From: Syngnathus acus
Taxonomy: Eukaryota; Chordata; Actinopteri; Syngnathiformes; Syngnathidae
DNA: 64,000 bases
Assembly: GCF_901709675.1 (NCBI RefSeq)
Contig: NC_051100.1
Coordinates: 3,038,001-3,102,000, forward strand
Reading direction: 5' to 3'
This document shows positions 30,901 through 49,496 of the stretch, in pieces (the stretch's first letter is position 1; every line of letters begins with the position of its first letter). Under the pieces are notes generated by a model. It saw only the letters and a list, made by a program, of their open reading frames with translations, was not told the origin of the DNA and ran no database searches. The position numbers were made by a program, and so were the translations under genes.

Positions 30901-33900
30901 TGTCTCTTCATACCATGACGTTATGTTCAACTTGCATGGAGGGCGCAGAGCTCCGCCAAGGCCTTTTTACACCAGAGTATGGATTACATTGTTGACTAAA
31001 AAGTGCTTTTTTTTTTCTTGTTTTTTCGGAAAAGTACGACTCGCTATGTACCTTGGTGGAGATCATAATTCAACAGTAGTTTTAGGAAATAATGACGTTG
31101 AGATGTTTTATCATCATGAGTGTGCAGGGCCTCAGTTTTCTCCCTGCTGCCTCCTTTGTCACAATAACACCCCCCCCTCCCTTTTTTCTTTTTTTTTTTA
31201 CCCTCCCTCTGTCACCCCACTACCACCCCGTCTGTCCGTCTGTCTGTATGTGGCCTCGCTGTGGCAGCTTTAAAAAGGTTGCCTTTCATGAGGAACAGAT
31301 CCAAGGACAAAGACAAGGTCAAGGCCATCTACCGGCGCTCCATGTGTAAGACCGCCGCGCTTAGCCGCCATTCTTCCTCCCCCCCTCCCGCCGCCAGCTT
31401 GGACCTTCACTGATGTCGTGTGTGTGTGCGCGCTTTGATCCGCTAACATCAGTGACGCGTCCTTCATCTGTGACCCTTCACCTATTTTAGTCATGTGTAC
31501 TGGTTTATGTAGCAGAGATGTAGTGAGGAGGGACTAACCCCCCTGTAGAGTTTATTTTTCGGCTCTTTTGAGTGTTACTTTTTGTGTTGCTAGAATCACT
31601 GAGCTGCTTTGTGCTTCTGTTGCAGTGAAAGTGTGTGTGTGAGGTCGCAGGGGTGTGTGTCTGTGAAGCGCGAGTGGCCGTGCGATTCGCCGCCGTCGGG
31701 CGACTTTTTCTTTGAATCCATTTGAAGTGTTCATCCGAGTGCGGCTTCTCTGCCTGCCTGCCTGCCTTCACGCTGAGAAAGACGCCCGTCTTTGTTTCAC
31801 TTTGCGCTCGCCTCACACAACTTTGAGGTGCAGCAGTGAGATCCAAAACAAGAGATGCTTTGACAATGGAGGATGTTTGATTCATCTTTTGCATTGGATC
31901 TGGTTTGATGACGCTACTGTACCTAATGTTGTGTCCAGGGAGCGCTGCTAACAGTTTCTCAAACTGCATGTGCCATCGCTTGGTTGTGCCATGTTTTGAA
32001 TCAGGCGCATATTATCTTTTTTTTTTCTTTCATTCTCCAACACAAAAACCACTCCAAATGAAAGTTATATCATTTTAGACCAGAGCATAATGCAATTCTG
32101 TCTCCGCGCAGCTATGAACGACCTTCTCCAGACCATGACGGTGGCCGGCGGTCCGGGCGCCAACTGGGCGGGCAGCACGGAGAATCTGGACGGCGGCGAG
32201 GCCGGCGACGCGGGCGCCGGGCGGCGAGCAGGCGGCGGCCAGCGTATGAAAGAGCTGGCCTTCTCCACCAACGCCATCGACTGCGCCGCCCTCACGCTGC
32301 CCTCCTCCTCCCACAGGCGGGCCCCCCACAGGCTCCACGTCAAAGGTTTACAACCACGTGAATGACAGCGGCCATATTTGTCATGCTAACGTTCATTTTC
32401 ATCAACAGACAACGCTTCTTGCGAGGATGTCGCCGGCTCCTCGGATGATCCAAAGAGTCAAGGTAAACTCAGTCGGGAATAAGACTGCTCTCCAAACCGT
32501 GTCATCAGTTTCTCCCTCCCGGCCTTCCCCGATAAGCTTTAGACCCCCCCCCGCCTGCCTCTTTGATTAAGCCTGACGGCGGCCATTTTGATAGTGAGCA
32601 AAATGAAGCTTCGTCCTAAGCGGGATTGAGTTTATTGCAGTCTGCAAGACGCTATTGAGGGCGCATGTTCATCAAGTGAGATGGACATGTTTTATCACTA
32701 TTTACATGCGTTCTTAAGATTCCCTTAACACTCCCACTGGGCCTTAATCATGTAAAGATCTTTGGTGCATTAGTGCTCAGCATGGATGCTGCTTCACTGA
32801 TGACTTCCCAGAACTCCACTCAAACCTGCCATTACTCCGCTATAAATGTTTATTACGAGACGTACAATTGAATGCAAAGTCACTCATGCGAAAAATATTC
32901 TCTTTAATCTATATTAAATAAAATCATCATCACTATTGTGACTTCAAATAATGACAGTTCAATGTTGTCATCGACGATGATGATGTCATAATCTACGATG
33001 TCATAGTCAATGAGAAAAATGGAACCATTTCTGGCCAACGTTTAGGTTGTCGCAAATAGGGTGATACGGTGACTTTCTGGCTCGGCCTCCTCTTCCTCGC
33101 CGTGGTGTTGTGTCTTTGTTCCTCCAGCGGCCACGTTGGCAGCCGGCCACACTTCCTGTCCGTCGGCCTGGCACGCGCCATCTGCTACCCCAGCGGGGGG
33201 AGCCGCTGCGTTGTGCGCTGTCAAGCCTTCGCGTTACTTCCTCTGTGTGTTACTACATGTCTTCCCTCTTTGTCCTTTCACCCTCCTACCAGCTTCCAGA
33301 CCCCCCAGTCTCCATAGCAACAGGACCCTCAGTAGTAATAGTAACAATAACTCCCAGCTCACCTCTCCCCTGGAGGGAAAAGGTACGCTCCTCCCTCTAC
33401 CCCTCCTCCTCCTCAATTATCTTTTTAATAAATCACAACACGTTTGCACATCTCACCACACAATTGAGCCCCCTAATGTCTTAATCCATGAGAATATTAT
33501 AATCTATAATGGCAATGTTGTAATCTGGAAAAATTTCATCTGTTTACTTTGTCATCATATGGCAATTTTATTACCCATGAAATGCTGCTACATGTTGTCA
33601 ATCTATAATCAATACCATAATTAAAAAAACAGTGTCATCAAACACAATGCTAATGTACAATGTGTTACATCCTCCCCCAGGCACGATAAACGGTAGCGCC
33701 AGTCGTCCTCACAGCGAGAGCAGCGGCGAGTTCAGCTTGAGTTTGGAGCAAGAGGCCTGGTCCAGCAGCGGCAGCAGCCCCGTCCAGCAACCATTGTCGT
33801 CGCGTTCGTCCCATCAGAGCCCGGGGCCCACGCGGCACTCCCTCGAACCGGCCCCCGCCGCAACGCCCGGGCAGATCAGGAAAACAGCATCCCCAGGCAG

Positions 33901-35062
33901 CGAGGTGCTTTCTCTGCAGCAGTTCCTGGATGAGGGAATCGACCCTGCCGAGGTGAATTTTTTCCCCAATTTTTCTTGAGTGCTCCTGAATTATTCATCC
34001 GGGCTACTTATGTTTTAAATGCACCGTTTATCGGCAAGTTTTATTTATATTAAATGTCATTGGCAAAAAAAGTAATTTATCAATCTGGGACAGTGCTTCT
34101 CAGTATGGTACATGGGCTCCCCCTAGTGGTATGCAAAAAAGATACATTGCATCATAGGGTCTTTGAGACTTTTTTGTGCATCCCATACTGATAGACACGT
34201 ACGCCAATTTCCTGTCATTTTTTTCGATTGTTGGAGGGGCATGAGCGGGAATCCAGTTTTATTAACTCCAACAATTTCCTTCCTGTGTCTGATGTAGTCG
34301 GGCAGTCAAGAAAACCTCACCGTGGACTCCCCCCGCCTCCCCGTTTCTTCCGAGCGTGCTCAGAAGGAGCGACCTACCACCCGGGGCCGTGGCATCCTGC
34401 GCTCCTCCAGCGGCAAAGCGGCGCCGGTCTCCGCCGACCGCCCGCCGCGCTCCTCGGGCCAGCCCGGGCGCCCCAGCCTGCGCAAGGCGGAGAGCACCCG
34501 AGTGAGGGGCTCCGTCCGCCCTGGCCTGTCCGTCCAGACTCGGGCCACGTCGGTGTCTGAGCGGCTGGACCGGGCCTCTGGGTCGGCGGCCACCTTGCCC
34601 CGCGCCAGTAGCGTCATCTCCACAGCCGAAGGCAGTTCGCGACGCACCAGTATCCACGACTTGCTCTCCAAGGACAACCGGCAGCCCGTTTCTGTCGACG
34701 GGGTCCAAGCCCCGCCCGAACCCAGTGAGTACACCCCAAAGGGACCCACTAGTACCGCCCCCTTGCCAAAGTCTCTCAGCTTGCCGTGCCCGAGCTCGGA
34801 CGAAGCCGAGCTCCCCACTCTCGAGTCCTTCCTGGGTCCCTCCTTCACCGCCGAGTCAGTCTTCATGGACTCCATCTTTAGCGAGTCGGCGGGTAAAAGC
34901 CTCCCCTTCCTCTCCCTCAACCCCACCCTCGTCAGTAACATCAGCGGACCCCCTGTCGCTCCTTTCCCCCCGAGCCGAGCCGACAATCCGCCGCAGTCTG
35001 GGCCCGAGCATTTGGACGCGGAGGAGAACCAGTCGCTGTGGTTCGAGTACGGGTGTGTGTGA
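7570..35062 (+). CDS. ccdc88a: Girdin / GIV (CCDC88A), complete, 1956 aa long form
   Basis: Large coiled-coil protein linking microtubule/actin trafficking to trimeric G proteins. Coding exons: 7570-7632, 7719-7819, 12758-12866, 17231-17300, 19853-19911, 19998-20081, 20142-20282, 20739-20911, 22483-22564, 22915-23073, 23144-23290, 23364-23508, 23816-23994, 24501-24638, 24722-24905, 24994-25124, 25246-25539, 25623-25805, 25878-26156, 26228-26352, 26422-26560, 26630-26806, 26887-27048, 27838-28115, 28178-28321, 28394-28580, 28654-28799, 28885-28977, 29361-29566, 31268-31345, 32112-32345, 32409-32462, 33293-33382, 33681-33952, 34298-35062. They sum to 5871 nt with matching phases. The start [15 protein letters not shown] aligns with the girdin N-terminus. 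Layout: Hook-type domain (about 1-210), coiled coil (about 250-1390), regulatory tail. It is girdin rather than Daple by sequence in the coiled coil and tail ([16 protein letters not shown]) and by its pnpt1/ppp4r3b/cfap36 neighbours. Oddities in the tail have their own entries. Human girdin is about 1870 aa. Confidence 0.95.
9303..9327. repeat. (CCCT)n simple repeat
   Basis: Tandem CCCT units in intron 2 of ccdc88a, followed by a C run and CACCTCTG. The complementary strand is GGGA-rich. Confidence 0.85.
9362..9431 (+). promoter_or_regulatory. three phased CCAATTA motifs
   Basis: CCAATTAG at 9362, CCAATTAG at 9393 and CCAATTAA at 9424 are in the same orientation and exactly 31 bp apart. The sequences between them are not repeats of each other. 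TAATTG/CAATTA is a typical homeodomain core, and 31 bp is about three helical turns, so the sites would face the same side of the DNA. A regulatory role is inference only. Confidence 0.35.
9954..9996. repeat. poly-C tract interrupted by A
   Basis: About 43 bases of C with single A interruptions in intron 2 of ccdc88a. The complementary strand is a long G tract able to form G-quadruplexes. It generates false proline- and glycine-rich open frames on both strands. Confidence 0.9.
12867..17230 (+). other. ccdc88a intron 3 (4.4 kb)
   Basis: No coding exon recognised. Mixed-composition sequence with an A run near 14.64-14.66 kb, a short GT run at 15199-15212 and a CCCCCCCCGACCCCC segment near 17.0 kb. 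Several open frames of 60-110 codons occur but none has family resemblance or consistent splice sites. Confidence 0.65.
17301..19852 (+). other. ccdc88a intron 4 (2.6 kb)
   Basis: Between the exon ending NPLT and the exon encoding [20 protein letters not shown]. It contains C, A and T homopolymer runs and no recognisable exon. Open frames here are short and lack similarity to known families. Confidence 0.65.
20495..20512. repeat. (GT)n microsatellite
   Basis: Uninterrupted GT dinucleotides in intron 7 of ccdc88a. Confidence 0.85.
20912..22482 (+). other. ccdc88a intron 8, with degenerate tandem repeat
   Basis: 1.6 kb intron after the exon ending RRLRQE. Its first 500 bases contain a diverged repeated unit (listed separately). 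The remainder is AT-rich and has no coding exon that I can see. Confidence 0.65.
20954..21440. repeat. degenerate tandem repeat, four units
   Basis: Units begin at about 20954 (GTACCATAATGACTCAAATGG), 21069 (GTACCATTCC), 21185 (ATACCATTCC) and 21350 (ATAGCATTCG). They share scattered words such as AATAACTAGC, CTACTTCCTGATTCA and TGATGATGCAGATTTG in variable states of decay. Spacing is about 115, 116 and 165 bp. It looks like an old minisatellite or a decayed repetitive element. Confidence 0.45.
22483..28977 (+). other. ccdc88a: girdin central coiled coil
   Basis: Twenty exons encode about 1100 residues of almost unbroken heptad-type sequence rich in Leu, Glu, Lys and Gln, with the recurrent girdin word LEKEN and variants. 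It drives parallel dimerisation in the known protein. Recognisable fixed points are [63 protein letters not shown] and FYDPSPPRR at the end. Exons are densely packed, with introns often under 100 bp except one of 789 bp (27049-27837), which shows no exon. Confidence 0.93.
29567..31267 (+). other. ccdc88a intron 29
   Basis: 1.7 kb intron in the tail region. In human girdin, alternative exons of the tail lie around here; I could not find one. It contains a GT-rich CTCGCTCGCT segment near 29.8 kb and an AAAT-type AT-rich stretch near 30.02-30.10 kb. Confidence 0.55.
31346..33292 (+). other. ccdc88a introns 30-32 with two small exons
   Basis: Holds the exons at 32112-32345 (MNDLLQTM then a Gly/Ala-rich insert) and 32409-32462 ([18 protein letters not shown]). 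The remaining introns show no further exons. The segment at 33128-33240 is open and GC-rich but lacks a usable acceptor/donor pair in phase. Confidence 0.55.
34116..34129 (-). promoter_or_regulatory. CTCF-like motif in girdin intron 34
   Basis: On the minus strand the 14-mer reads CCACTAGGGGGAGC, one mismatch from the vertebrate CTCF core CCASYAGRKGGCRS. Such motifs also occur by chance and in SINE-like repeats, so occupancy is unknown. Confidence 0.35.
34725..34730 (+). promoter_or_regulatory. ccdc88a: internal 5' splice site in last girdin exon
   Basis: The sequence CCCA|GTGAGT lies in the open reading frame, leaving phase 1 after residue 1844. GTGAGT is a strong donor. The acceptor before 36252 is in the matching phase. 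Using this donor removes the Daple-like end and joins the short downstream exon. It was chosen because both the phase and the protein similarity of the joined exon agree. Confidence 0.65.
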
Positions 35063-35299
35063 CGGAGGGGGAGGTTCTGGCCCGCCGATATCCGTGTGGG
35101 TGGTTGGGGGATCTTTTCCTCTTGTTCTGGTGGTCCCATGGTGCTGTTTTTTTTTTTATTGGTGGTGTTATAAGTTTCTGTTTCAATACATTTCTCCCCG
35201 TCCACCTTCGATTTCAATTGAAATCACTTGACTATCATGCTCCAGTTGATAGCCTGCACCCATCAGCACAAATGACACATGGATTGTGAATTTCCCCGA

Positions 35300-35305
35300 A
35301 ATAAA
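35300..35305 (+). other. candidate proximal poly(A) signal for ccdc88a
   Basis: AATAAA about 240 bases past the stop of the long form and upstream of the alternative last exon. It would make exon 34298-35062 plus its UTR a composite terminal exon. Confidence 0.5.
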
Positions 35306-35330
35306 TGAATGTCACATTAATATCCATAAT

Positions 35331-35448
35331 ACAGTGGTACCTTGACTTACGGATTTTACGAGTGTCTCGGGCAAGTGATCTCGACATACTTTCTTTTTTT
35401 TTTTTTTTCTTTTTTTTATACAAAACAGTAAGTCAAGGGACTACCGTA
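35331..35448. mobile_element. MITE-like inverted repeat remnant
   Basis: Left end ACAGTGGTACCTTGACTTACG and right end GTAAGTCAAGGGACTACCGT are imperfect inverted copies around a T-rich centre. This resembles a small palindromic element widespread in fish genomes. I see no clear target-site duplication. Confidence 0.45.
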
Positions 35449-36251
35449 TTTGACACTTCACCTGCTGTTTGTCCCTGCATGTTTCATTTTGACCGCTGGG
35501 ATCAAAATGAGGTTTTTATTTTTTATTTTTTTTACCCCTGACTTCCTCTGTTCTTTTGTGATTTTGACGAAAAAGCAGGCTTCTTTGCTTGGACTTGCTT
35601 CAAGGATGAAAAGAAATTTGTTGGGGGTAAAATAGGTCTATGAGGGTATTGTTGGTGTAAAAAGTGAAAGTGAATGCAGGAATGATGCCATATGGTTTGG
35701 TCGGGAAGTGGGTTGTTGTTTTGGATGGACTCATGGGCAACCATTTTGTTTTAGTGACGGTTTCATGGGTGGCTTGAGCGAAAGTGACTATGAAGGAAAA
35801 GCAAGGAGTCGTAAACCCTCCTGTTACATTTTGTCTTTTTTGATAGACAGTGTGACCCACCCACCACGCGTGCTCCAAAAAAAAAAAAAAAAAAAATTTA
35901 AATAGCACATTTGCCTCAAAAACATTTTGAGTCACATCACATATTTGTCCCCTTTACAAGCACTTGTGTTGAAGTCCTCCCATATATAGGAGAGTGTTTT
36001 AAATGAACACAAAAAAAAGAATCATTTGAAAATATCAAAATAAAGAAGTGACATCACAACATACTTGTAACAGGAGGGTTATGAACTAAAACGTGGGCCG
36101 AGAAGACGCTCTTGTACATATTAACTTATAAACTCATCCAAGCATTCTTTGGTGTGCGACTTGCCTCTACTTATTTATTCCCGCTTGTAGTCACTCGCTT
36201 GTTTCGTATTGGATTTCAATGTGTGTGTAACGACGTTGCTTTATTCCACAG

Positions 36252-36295
36252 ATGTGGAGGGCAGAAAGTCAAAAAGCAGAAGTGGCGAGTGCTAA
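36252..36295 (+). CDS. ccdc88a: alternative last coding exon of girdin (short form, 1858 aa)
   Basis: Preceded by TTTATTCCACAG and joined to the donor after 34724 it encodes NVEGRKSKSRSGEC and a TAA stop. Mammalian girdin ends with a similar run (NSKSRSREQQSS as I recall it), and the phase fits exactly. The short form would be 1858 residues, close to human girdin. A second donor-like GTGAGT lies at 36307 in the UTR. The exon is tiny, so the call rests on phase, splice sites and the KSKSRS match together. Confidence 0.65.
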
Positions 36296-37139
36296 GCCCC
36301 ACGCGTGGTGAGTGAGCGAGCGAGCGAGCTCGGATGGGAGGGAAGGTGGGGTGCTTGTTGCCATGGGAACCTCACACGTGACGTAACCGGTGTCTTCCAT
36401 CTTCCCCGCAAACCACCCCTTAAATTTTTGCTTGTCTGCCTCCTTGTTGCCATGACAACGCATGTAGTTCCCGGCTGGCTACTACTTCCTGCTTCCTGTC
36501 TTTTCCTGCTGTTCCCATCAACTTCTCACTTTTCCCCCACTTCCTGTGTGTCTTACCAATACTGAGTTTTCCCAGAACTTTAATGTTGCTGGTCCCCTTG
36601 ACCTGATTTAATTCGTGAGAGATGATGAACTTTACTCTCATGTTGTTTCTAACCTGCTCTCTCCATCTTCCCACTTTTCTTCTTCTCCTTCTTCTTGGCT
36701 TGCCGGGGACTCACTAGGTGGTCTTGGAGGTGTGAAGCCTGGTAGACAGACGGCGTGTATACCGCAAGGAAAAACGATTGTAAAATCCCACCATTTTGTT
36801 TAGTTCCCTCCCAGTCCGTTTATCGAGAAAATGGCTTCCTTCTGTTTTGTTTTTCTTCCTTGAATCAAGGAAACAGACGAAGATGCGCCCAGTTTTTGTA
36901 AAAAAAGGAAAAAATTCTCTCCTCCGCTGTGATGTGCACTACTTTGTAAAGACAATTCAGGTGCCAAATCACAGACCCCCATCACATTAACGGATAATTC
37001 TTATGTGAATTTAAATCAAGGATGAAAGTATACATTCAGCATGTGGACATGATATACAAAGCGAACAGCGGACCAATCAAAACACTTCTTGTTGGGATTT
37101 TGGGACAAGCCATGAGAATTTGTGTGCGCGCAGTGAATA

Positions 37140-37545
37140 TGAAAAGTCTACACACCCCTGCTTAAATGCCATTTTTTGGTGATGTAAAAGAAATAAGACT
37201 GAGATAAATCATTTCTGTACAACTCAACTGGAAAATGTGCTTGCACAAATGTGCACACCCTCATCTAAGTGGGATGGGGCTGTGTTCCAAATGAACCAAT
37301 CATATTCAAACTCAGTTAATTAAGTCAGCACACTCCTGCCACCATTTAAAGTGCCTCTGATTGACCACAACTAACCTTGAGATGCTCTAACGGGCCTTTC
37401 CTGACATTTTTGTAGTCAAGTTCTACAGCACAAGCCATAGTCTGCAGTTTGTTAGTTTATTATTATTTTTTTTAGAGCTAACTTGTTCTCTTTCATATAC
37501 ATCACAATGAGCCTGATATTTGAACATGGGTGTGTAGACTCTACT
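37140..37545. mobile_element. non-autonomous DNA transposon remnant, about 0.4 kb
   Basis: AGTCTACACACCC at 37145-37157 is matched by its inverted copy GGGTGTGTAGACT at 37528-37540. The interior is non-coding. Short elements with GTCTACACACCC ends are familiar in fish. The exact ends and any target-site duplication are not clear. Confidence 0.55.
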
Positions 37546-38797
37546 TTGGACTGTGTGTTAAGGACACTTCCACAATAATGTACCATCTTAATGATCACTA
37601 CATTAATTTCATAGTAGTTTTTTTGTCATCTTGCACTCTGGAAGACCTTACTATAAGCACACGTATACACTACATATAAACATTCTGTGAACCATGTGGG
37701 TTGTTGCTATGGCGATGATGAGTTTCCCTCCTTTTCCACTTTTACATAAACCCATTTGATGTAATTAAAATTCATCAATTAAGAGAAATTTGTTTCAGTG
37801 TTTTCTTGGGGTTCGATTCTTATGTAAAAAAATGATTTTGGTAGCTTTTCTATTTTCAACATAAGAGTGAAAGAAGATGTAAATATATAATTGAGTAGCA
37901 CTTAAGTGCAAAAATTACAAAGTTTTTCAGAGTGTTGAGGGCTTAATATTTTAAATGAATAATAATACTTTCCCCTGTTTGATTTCACGTCGTCTTTTGT
38001 TTAACCATTTTGAAAGAATCCAAGGGTAGTTATCTATTAGATTTTTCTCATTAAATTACAGATGTATTGACAATGTATTTTCAAATGGGGATAAATAGTA
38101 ATAGTGCACTAATTTCGTAAAGTATTCCAATCGCTTCAAATATATTGGACATACTGTAAAGGTGTGTGCTTGTGCCTTTGTGTTCGAACCCTCCAATTAA
38201 ATGGAGTGCGTAGATGTGTGAAAGTGATTTGGGATGTGGAGAGATGTGCTGCTAAGGTTCCTCTGTTGCTATAGCAACGGCAGCATCCCCGCTGTTCTAA
38301 CCAGATGGTTAATTACAATGTAGTTAGTAATACATTATACAAGTGACAGGACCCTTCATTTGCTACGCGTGCACGGATTAGGGTTCAATACAAGAATGTA
38401 TTAAAACTTAATCTCAATTTTGCTTGAGAGGAAACTATCTTGTATCATAACTACATGTAAGTTGCTTTTGTCACTACATAGACTACGCGACTACAAAAAC
38501 AGATTATTCAAACAATTTGAAATATATCGTAATATTCGTATTTGCTCCTCTAAATTTAACGATAAAGTAGTTTATAAAACGGACTGAGCGGTGCTTTTTT
38601 TCAGTAGCTGTTTCTGATCGGACACTTTTTCTGCGCACACACTAAACATCAACATCCAATCAGAATCTTCTGTTATTGATGTACTTCCGCACATGTGACT
38701 AACTGTCATGGAAGCCCCCTCGCGCACATCTCCGGCGTAAAGTCGCCTTTCCCTTTCTATCTTACTTTCTCGTATTTCCTCTTTTACAAATTGAGCC

Positions 38798-43676
<4,879 letters not shown>

Positions 43677-43868
43677 AGAAGTAAAAACGCTAAAAGAAAA
43701 CGCAATCGCTGGATGTGACACTTGGACGCACTGCCGTGGAAAGCTGTACGTGTGCGCTCTTTTTCCATGGCAAAGAAGGATCATGATGTTGTAAAATGTC
43801 ACTACTTTTTAAAAATAGGACTAGTACAATGTGTTTCAATCGCCTTATATATGAGGCCCGCCTGTGTA

Positions 43869-43874
43869 AATAAA
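43869..43874 (+). other. pnpt1: poly(A) signal of pnpt1
   Basis: AATAAA in TGTGTAAATAAAATGTCA, about 190 bases past the pnpt1 stop and before the ppp4r3b promoter region. Confidence 0.7.
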
Positions 43875-44723
43875 ATGTCAAGATAGCTCTGTACTGCGAA
43901 CATGTTATTCCGCTATATTTGGGGAACTTCCACAAATCTAAATATAAAGAAATATCATGGAAATGCAGTGCATCCATTCCAGACTCCCCCAAAGTGTTTG
44001 TGGAGGAAACTAGCACACTATAATATTGTATTTTACAAAAACACACAAAACCTATTGAGTCACTTGCATTAATTAGTAGTAGAATACCCTTCTTCGCATT
44101 ATACTGCCTCCTAATGGGCAAACACCCATTTTAAGTTACTTTAGTTTTTAGAACAGGTTTAATTTTAGTATTTGACGGATTAAAAATAGTCGATATGGTT
44201 TAGTTTCTTGAGATTAAAAAAGGTAAAAAGTTTGTGAATGTGTTTGTTACAAAAGGTTAACTTTTTTTTTTCTTCATTTCACTGTATAAGCGTAAGGAAA
44301 TATAGTTATGTGGTGTTGGGGTTCCTTCGGCAGATCGGAGTTGTGTGACTGACGTCAAGCAAAAAACCCCCCCCCCACAAAATCGGATTACAAGATGGCG
44401 CCCCACGGACGTTAGCGGGGAGGCCGCGGGAGTTGTGTTGTCCCCCCCCCCCCCCAAACCCGCCCCCCCCCTTCCAACAAGGGGGAGGGAGGGGGGGGGG
44501 GTTGTCTTTAGACTTGTGCGCCGTGGCGGAGAGGAGAGCATGCCGAAGAAGTAGCAGTCGCCGCCGCGGATACTTTTTACCCCCCCCTCCCTACTTGGCT
44601 CGTCCGTCCCGTGTAACATGCGGACTCCAACAAAGTTGTCAGGCTAGGGAGGAAAACACCGAGGCGCTTCGCTTCGCTTGTTAGCACGCAGCTAGCTTAC
44701 CCTGCTAGCTTCCCCCGTTCACA
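43875..44723 (+). promoter_or_regulatory. ppp4r3b promoter and 5' UTR region
   Basis: AT-rich up to about 44.33 kb, then abruptly GC-rich with paired C and G runs, GATTACAAGATGGCGCC (an AAGATGGCG YY1-type motif at about 44390) and CpG dinucleotides up to the start codon. The composition change and the YY1-like site fit a housekeeping promoter at about 44.38-44.5 kb. The exact transcription start is not determined. Confidence 0.5.
44366..44503. repeat. facing poly-C and poly-G runs at ppp4r3b 5' end
   Basis: C runs at about 44369-44377, 44442-44455 and 44462-44470 are followed by a G-rich run at about 44481-44502. The C and G runs are complementary and could pair as a hairpin, or form quadruplex/i-motif structures. 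Confidence 0.7.

Positions 44724-49496
<4,773 letters not shown>

Larger units (their letters stand above)
29361..35062 (+). other. ccdc88a: girdin C-terminal regulatory tail (long form)
   Basis: Starts [15 protein letters not shown], followed by [15 protein letters not shown], a basic phosphoinositide-binding-type stretch in the known protein, then [14 protein letters not shown]. The exon ending at 33952 carries [16 protein letters not shown] (about residues 1682-1697), the G-alpha-binding-and-activating (GBA) motif; its Phe 1693 corresponds to human F1685. Next come [14 protein letters not shown] and RRTSIHDLL, shared by girdin and Daple. The reading frame then continues through the donor-like site after 34724 to a stop and ends LWFEYGCV. 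Confidence 0.88.
35063..38797. other. ccdc88a 3' UTRs and spacer to pnpt1
   Basis: Contains the short alternative last exon, the two element remnants listed separately, homopolymer runs (A at 35877-35896, T at 35393-35409) and otherwise AT-rich sequence. AATAAA also occurs near 36.04 kb. The last 200 bases before 38798 should hold the pnpt1 promoter and 5' UTR but show no motif that I can name. Confidence 0.55.

Noticed and set aside
31505-31969. Minus-strand open frame of 154 codons inside ccdc88a
   Set aside because: No similarity, no codon-use signal, lies within an intron of the plus-strand gene.
7570-35062. Gene could be Daple (ccdc88c) because of the EYGCV end
   Set aside because: The N-terminus, coiled-coil details, the NSNNN and [11 protein letters not shown] segments, the alternative KSKSRS exon and the pnpt1-ppp4r3b-cfap36 neighbours all point to ccdc88a.
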